8,450 nt of DNA. Origin: Brevundimonas sp. GTDB taxonomy: Bacteria > Pseudomonadota > Alphaproteobacteria > Caulobacterales > Caulobacteraceae. The position numbers and the translations under genes were made by a program. Positions 6,364-8,450 of this stretch are shown in pieces; the stretch's first letter is position 1; each line of letters starts with the position of its first letter. The notes under the pieces were generated by a model that made no database searches, was not told where the DNA came from, and saw nothing but the letters and a program-made list of their open reading frames with translations. The DNA lies in assembly GCA_020253595.1 (NCBI GenBank), contig JADCBH010000013.1, forward strand, positions 1 through 8,450. The letters are read 5' to 3'.

Positions 6364-6380
6364 ACGGGCGGTGCGAATAA

Positions 6381-6397
6381 GGCGCGCTGAACGCGCC
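6381..6397 (+). other. Short hairpin 29 bases before the small-terminase-like gene
   Basis: GGCGCG (6381-6386), a CTGAA loop and CGCGCC (6392-6397) form a perfect 6-bp stem. There is no T-run. It could be a leader hairpin or part of an operator. A TATCCT hexamer follows at 6415-6420, close enough to the ATG that a leaderless or near-leaderless transcript is conceivable. Confidence 0.35.
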
Positions 6398-6426
6398 CGC
6401 ATTGGGGGATCGCCTATCCTGAGGCG

Positions 6427-6933
6427 ATGGATACGAAACCTCTGAACCGCAGGCCGCATCGGCGGCACAGCCCGGATGAACGGGCGCAGATGGAGGCCCT
6501 GTTCCGGGCCGGGGCCACGGCCAAGGCCATCGCGGCCGAGTTCGGGTGCAGCGAGCGGAAGATCTATGCCGCCGCGCGCGAAGGCGGGTTTCGGCGCAAG
6601 GACCTGAAGGCGGCCGGGGCGGTGGAGGCGGCGCCCTGTGCCGACGAAGCCAACGCCTGGGCGCGGCGGATCGGCGGGGTGGCGGCGGACGCGCCGTGCC
6701 GGGCGCTGGACCCCGAGGCGGGGCTGGACGAGGCGCGGCACGCGGCGGTGCGGACCGCCATCGGCATGCTGAGGGACGGGGATACGGCGCGGGCCTATGC
6801 CTATGCGCGGCTGGCGGCGGTGATGCAGCGGCTGGACCGGGGGATGGAGGGGGACGGGCCGTATCGGCCCTCGCCGCAGGACGAGGCGGCGCTGGCGTTC
6901 GTGCTGGAGCGGCTGGAGGCGGAGGGGGAGTGA
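6427..6933 (+). CDS. Putative small terminase subunit / GTA gp1-like helix-turn-helix protein
   Basis: This 168-residue protein has a basic N-terminus (PLNRRPHRRHSPDERAQM) leading into a helix-turn-helix of the resolvase/terminase kind at about residues 17-52: LFRAGATAKAIAAEFGCSERKIYAAAREGGF. The C-terminal half is helical (LRDGDTARAYAYARLAAVMQRLDRG...DEAALAFVLERLEAEGE), suiting oligomerisation. Small terminases bind DNA and feed it to the large subunit during head packaging. The assignment rests on position: its stop overlaps the start of the large terminase by four bases (GTGA), as for gene 1 before gene 2 of alphaproteobacterial gene transfer agents. The ribosome site is weak, with only GAGG 2 bases before the ATG. 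It could alternatively be a cluster-specific regulator. The wobble bases are strongly G-rich, unlike groEL. Confidence 0.65.
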   Translation: MDTKPLNRRPHRRHSPDERAQMEALFRAGATAKAIAAEFGCSERKIYAAAREGGFRRKDLKAAGAVEAAPCADEANAWARRIGGVAADAPCRALDPEAGLDEARHAAVRTAIGMLRDGDTARAYAYARLAAVMQRLDRGMEGDGPYRPSPQDEAALAFVLERLEAEGE

Positions 6934-8432
6934 GGGAGGGGGAGTCTGGGTCGCCCGGCCGGCCCCACCCGGCTTCGCTGCGCTCAGCCACCCTCCCCCG
7001 AGGGGGGAGGGAGAGGGTCGCGCGGGCGGCTTGGAAGCGAGTGGCGCATGAGGGACAGAGGGCGCCGGAGGGGGACTGGCGGACGTGGGTGTTCCTGGGC
7101 GGGCGCGGGGCGGGCAAGACGCGGGCGGGGGCGGAGTGGGTGTCGGAGGTGGCCGCAAGGCTGGGGGCCGGAGGGCGGATCGCCCTGGTGGGGGCGACGA
7201 TGCACGATGTGCGCGCCGTGATGCTGGAGGGGCCGAGCGGGCTGATGAACCTGCCGTTCCGGACGGCGCCCCGGCTGGAGGCGTCGAAGCGGCGGGTGGT
7301 GTTTCCGGGCGGGGCGGTGGGGGTGATGCTGTCGGCCGCCGAGCCCGAGCGGATGCGGGGGCCGCAGTTCCACGCGGCCTGGGGGGACGAGTTCTGCGCG
7401 TGGGACAGGCCGGAGGAGGCGTTGGCGATGCTGAGGCTCGGCCTTCGGCTTGGGCATCCTGGTGGCGCTATCGCTCGGGACGCGGTCCCTCGCTGCTTGA
7501 GCGCGGGCGCGGCCGCCCCCTCCACCCCCCGGGTCGAGCCCGGGGCTGAAGGCCGGTCCCCCTCCCCCATGAAGGGGGAGGAGAGGTGGCGGCCCCGGCT
7601 TCTCCTTACGACCACGCCCAAGCCTCTGAAGGCGCTGAGGGGGGTGTTGGCGGAGGCCTCGTGCGCGCGGACGCATGCGCCGACGCGGGCCAATGCGGCG
7701 AACCTGGCCGAGGGGTTCGTGCAGGACATGCTGGACCTGTACGGCGGGACGCGGCGGGCGGCGCAGGAGCTGGAGGGCGCGGTGCTGGAGGCGGCGGGCG
7801 CCCTGTTCGGCCATGCGGAGATGGAGCGGGCGCGGGCGCTGGGGCGGAGCTGGCTTTCTGGTTTGGGCTATCGTCCTTCGGACTACTTGAGCCCGGCGGG
7901 GGGTGGCCGGGTGCCCTATGAGCGGGCGGTGGTGGCGGTGGACCCGCCGGCCGGGACCCTGTCGGGCGAGGGCGGGGACGCCTGTGGCATCGTGGTGGTG
8001 GCCCGCGCGGCAGGGTCGGCCTGGGTGATGGAGGACGCGAGCGTGGCGGGGCTGTCGCCGCTCGGCTGGGCCGGGCGGGTGGCGCGGACGGCGCAAGCCT
8101 GGGCGAAGGCTCTGGACTGTCCGGTGCGGGTCGTGGCCGAGGCCAACCAGGGCGGGGCCATGGTGGAGGCGGTGCTGAAGTCCGCCGGGGTCACGCAGCC
8201 GGTGCGGCGGGTGGCGGCGAGCCTGGGCAAGCGGGCGCGGGCCGAGCCGGTGGCGGCGCTGTACGAACAGGGGCGCGTGGGCCACCTGGGCGATCTGGCG
8301 GCGCTGGAGGAGGAGCTGATGGGGCTGGGCGAGGACGGCGGGGGCGCGAGCCCGGACCGGGCGGACGCCCTGGTGTGGGCGGTGACGGACCTGATGCTGA
8401 CGCGGACGGGGGACTTGCCACGCTTCTTCTGA
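6930..8432 (+). CDS. Terminase large subunit (ATPase/nuclease), GTA g2-type
   Basis: This is the motor that pumps DNA into a capsid and cuts it. I take GTG 6930 as the start (500 residues): it overlaps the upstream TGA as GTGA and has GGAGG 10 bases before it; GTG 7041 is an alternative. Open frame further upstream is only a shadow of the preceding gene. Motifs: Walker A GGRGAGKT (57-64), Walker B with catalytic Glu AAWGDE (149-154, D153/E154), coupling motif TTTPKP (227-232), and an RNase H-like nuclease with D338 (AVDPP), E404 (EANQGG) and D479 (DRADAL). All key residues are present. Upstream of residue 40, at about 176-219 and at about 308-326 are low-complexity stretches encoded by palindromic repeats, which explains the extra length. 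The product family and its immediate small-subunit-like partner suggest a gene transfer agent; a prophage is possible, as portal and capsid genes are outside the window. Confidence 0.85.
   Translation: MREGESGSPGRPHPASLRSATLPRGGRERVARAAWKRVAHEGQRAPEGDWRTWVFLGGRGAGKTRAGAEWVSEVAARLGAGGRIALVGATMHDVRAVMLEGPSGLMNLPFRTAPRLEASKRRVVFPGGAVGVMLSAAEPERMRGPQFHAAWGDEFCAWDRPEEALAMLRLGLRLGHPGGAIARDAVPRCLSAGAAAPSTPRVEPGAEGRSPSPMKGEERWRPRLLLTTTPKPLKALRGVLAEASCARTHAPTRANAANLAEGFVQDMLDLYGGTRRAAQELEGAVLEAAGALFGHAEMERARALGRSWLSGLGYRPSDYLSPAGGGRVPYERAVVAVDPPAGTLSGEGGDACGIVVVARAAGSAWVMEDASVAGLSPLGWAGRVARTAQAWAKALDCPVRVVAEANQGGAMVEAVLKSAGVTQPVRRVAASLGKRARAEPVAALYEQGRVGHLGDLAALEEELMGLGEDGGGASPDRADALVWAVTDLMLTRTGDLPRFF
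6968..7018. repeat. Palindromic repeat within the 5' end of the large-terminase frame
   Basis: CCCTCCCCC (6991-6999), a GAG loop and GGGGGAGGG (7003-7011) form a perfect 9-bp stem, preceded by CGGCTTCGCTGCGCTCAGCCA. It shares the CCTCCCCC...GGGGGAGG core with the element at 7561-7581. It encodes the non-conserved residues before Walker A, so it lies in coding sequence if translation begins at 6930, or just upstream if it begins at 7041. Confidence 0.6.
7444..7586. repeat. Composite repeat block inserted in the large-terminase gene
   Basis: Three palindromes follow one another: GGGAC-GCG-GTCCC (7477-7489) flanked by CTATCG and CTGCTTGAGC; CCCCGGG-TCGAG-CCCGGGG (7527-7545); and CCTCCCCC-ATGAA-GGGGGAGG (7561-7581). 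The frame stays open throughout. The roughly 44 residues encoded (about 176-219) separate GLRLG from RLLLTTTPKP, which I expect to be nearly adjacent in GTA large terminases. The C-rich sense strand here contrasts with the G-rich strand on both sides. Confidence 0.65.
7855..7894. repeat. Second, shorter repeat insertion in the large-terminase gene
   Basis: TTTGGGCTATCG, a small GTCC-TTC-GGAC hairpin (7873-7883) and CTACTTGAGC resemble the left part of the block at 7444-7502 (TTGGGC...CTATCG, hairpin, CTGCTTGAGC). It encodes the odd segment around residues 308-326 just before the nuclease AVDPP motif, in frame. Confidence 0.5.
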
Positions 8433-8450
8433 GGCCAGGGCGCGGGCGGG

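Noticed and set aside
6546..6929. ATG at 6546 as the start of the large terminase (628 residues)
   Set aside because: The first 128 residues are an Arg/Gly-rich out-of-frame reading of the small-terminase-like gene; the GTG at 6930 overlaps that gene's stop and has GGAGG upstream.
5855..7729. 624-residue open frame on the minus strand
   Set aside because: It runs opposite to three supported + strand genes, is Pro/Arg/Ala low complexity, includes VFPAQAGT-like readings of palindromic repeats and has no recognisable domain. It is a by-product of high GC.
6984..8285. 433-residue minus-strand open frame antisense to the terminase
   Set aside because: Its composition is His/Pro/Arg-rich, typical of the antisense reading of G-rich coding DNA; the + strand has complete terminase motifs.

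Overview
The window is very GC-rich (about 70%) bacterial DNA. A GroEL with an alphaproteobacterial-style glycine/methionine tail ending in DMDF, direct-repeat GTTC-N7-GTTC LexA boxes, and a terminase pair of the gene transfer agent (GTA) type together suggest an alphaproteobacterium. Caulobacterales, perhaps Brevundimonas-like, is the best guess; the genus is inference. All genes that I accept lie on the + strand.

Layout. (1) 1-1164: the 3' two-thirds of groEL, followed by a strong intrinsic terminator at 1232-1265. (2) 1325-5175: a defence/addiction module. It holds a single-polypeptide restriction-modification enzyme of the MmeI (type IIL) kind, a HigB/RelE-like toxin 6 bases downstream, and an antitoxin remnant that overlaps the toxin stop and has lost its helix-turn-helix half. 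(3) 5204-5704: a perfect GTTC-N7-GTTC LexA (SOS) box, then two small overlapping genes of unknown function, the second carrying a QPDLF peptide that resembles a sliding-clamp-binding motif. (4) 5705-6426: mostly non-coding, with a second perfect LexA box on the opposite strand, a short predicted gene of 58 codons, palindromic mini-repeats, a 15-base tandem repeat and several dyads upstream of the next operon. (5) 6427-8432: a small-terminase-like helix-turn-helix protein and a large terminase joined by a 4-base GTGA overlap. This looks like the start of a GTA cluster whose portal and capsid genes would lie beyond the right edge.

How the parts relate. The restriction and toxin genes look like an acquired cassette between groEL and an SOS-responsive locus, with the right junction running through the antitoxin. 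The two LexA boxes share 12 of 15 bases and bracket about 0.75 kb just upstream of the GTA-type genes. This raises the possibility of a DNA-damage-responsive mini-locus next to the GTA.

The most unusual sequence-level feature is that intergenic-type palindromic repeats seem to have entered coding sequence in frame. At least two, and probably three, lie within the large terminase and one within the 58-codon gene, and the catalytic motifs of the terminase remain intact.
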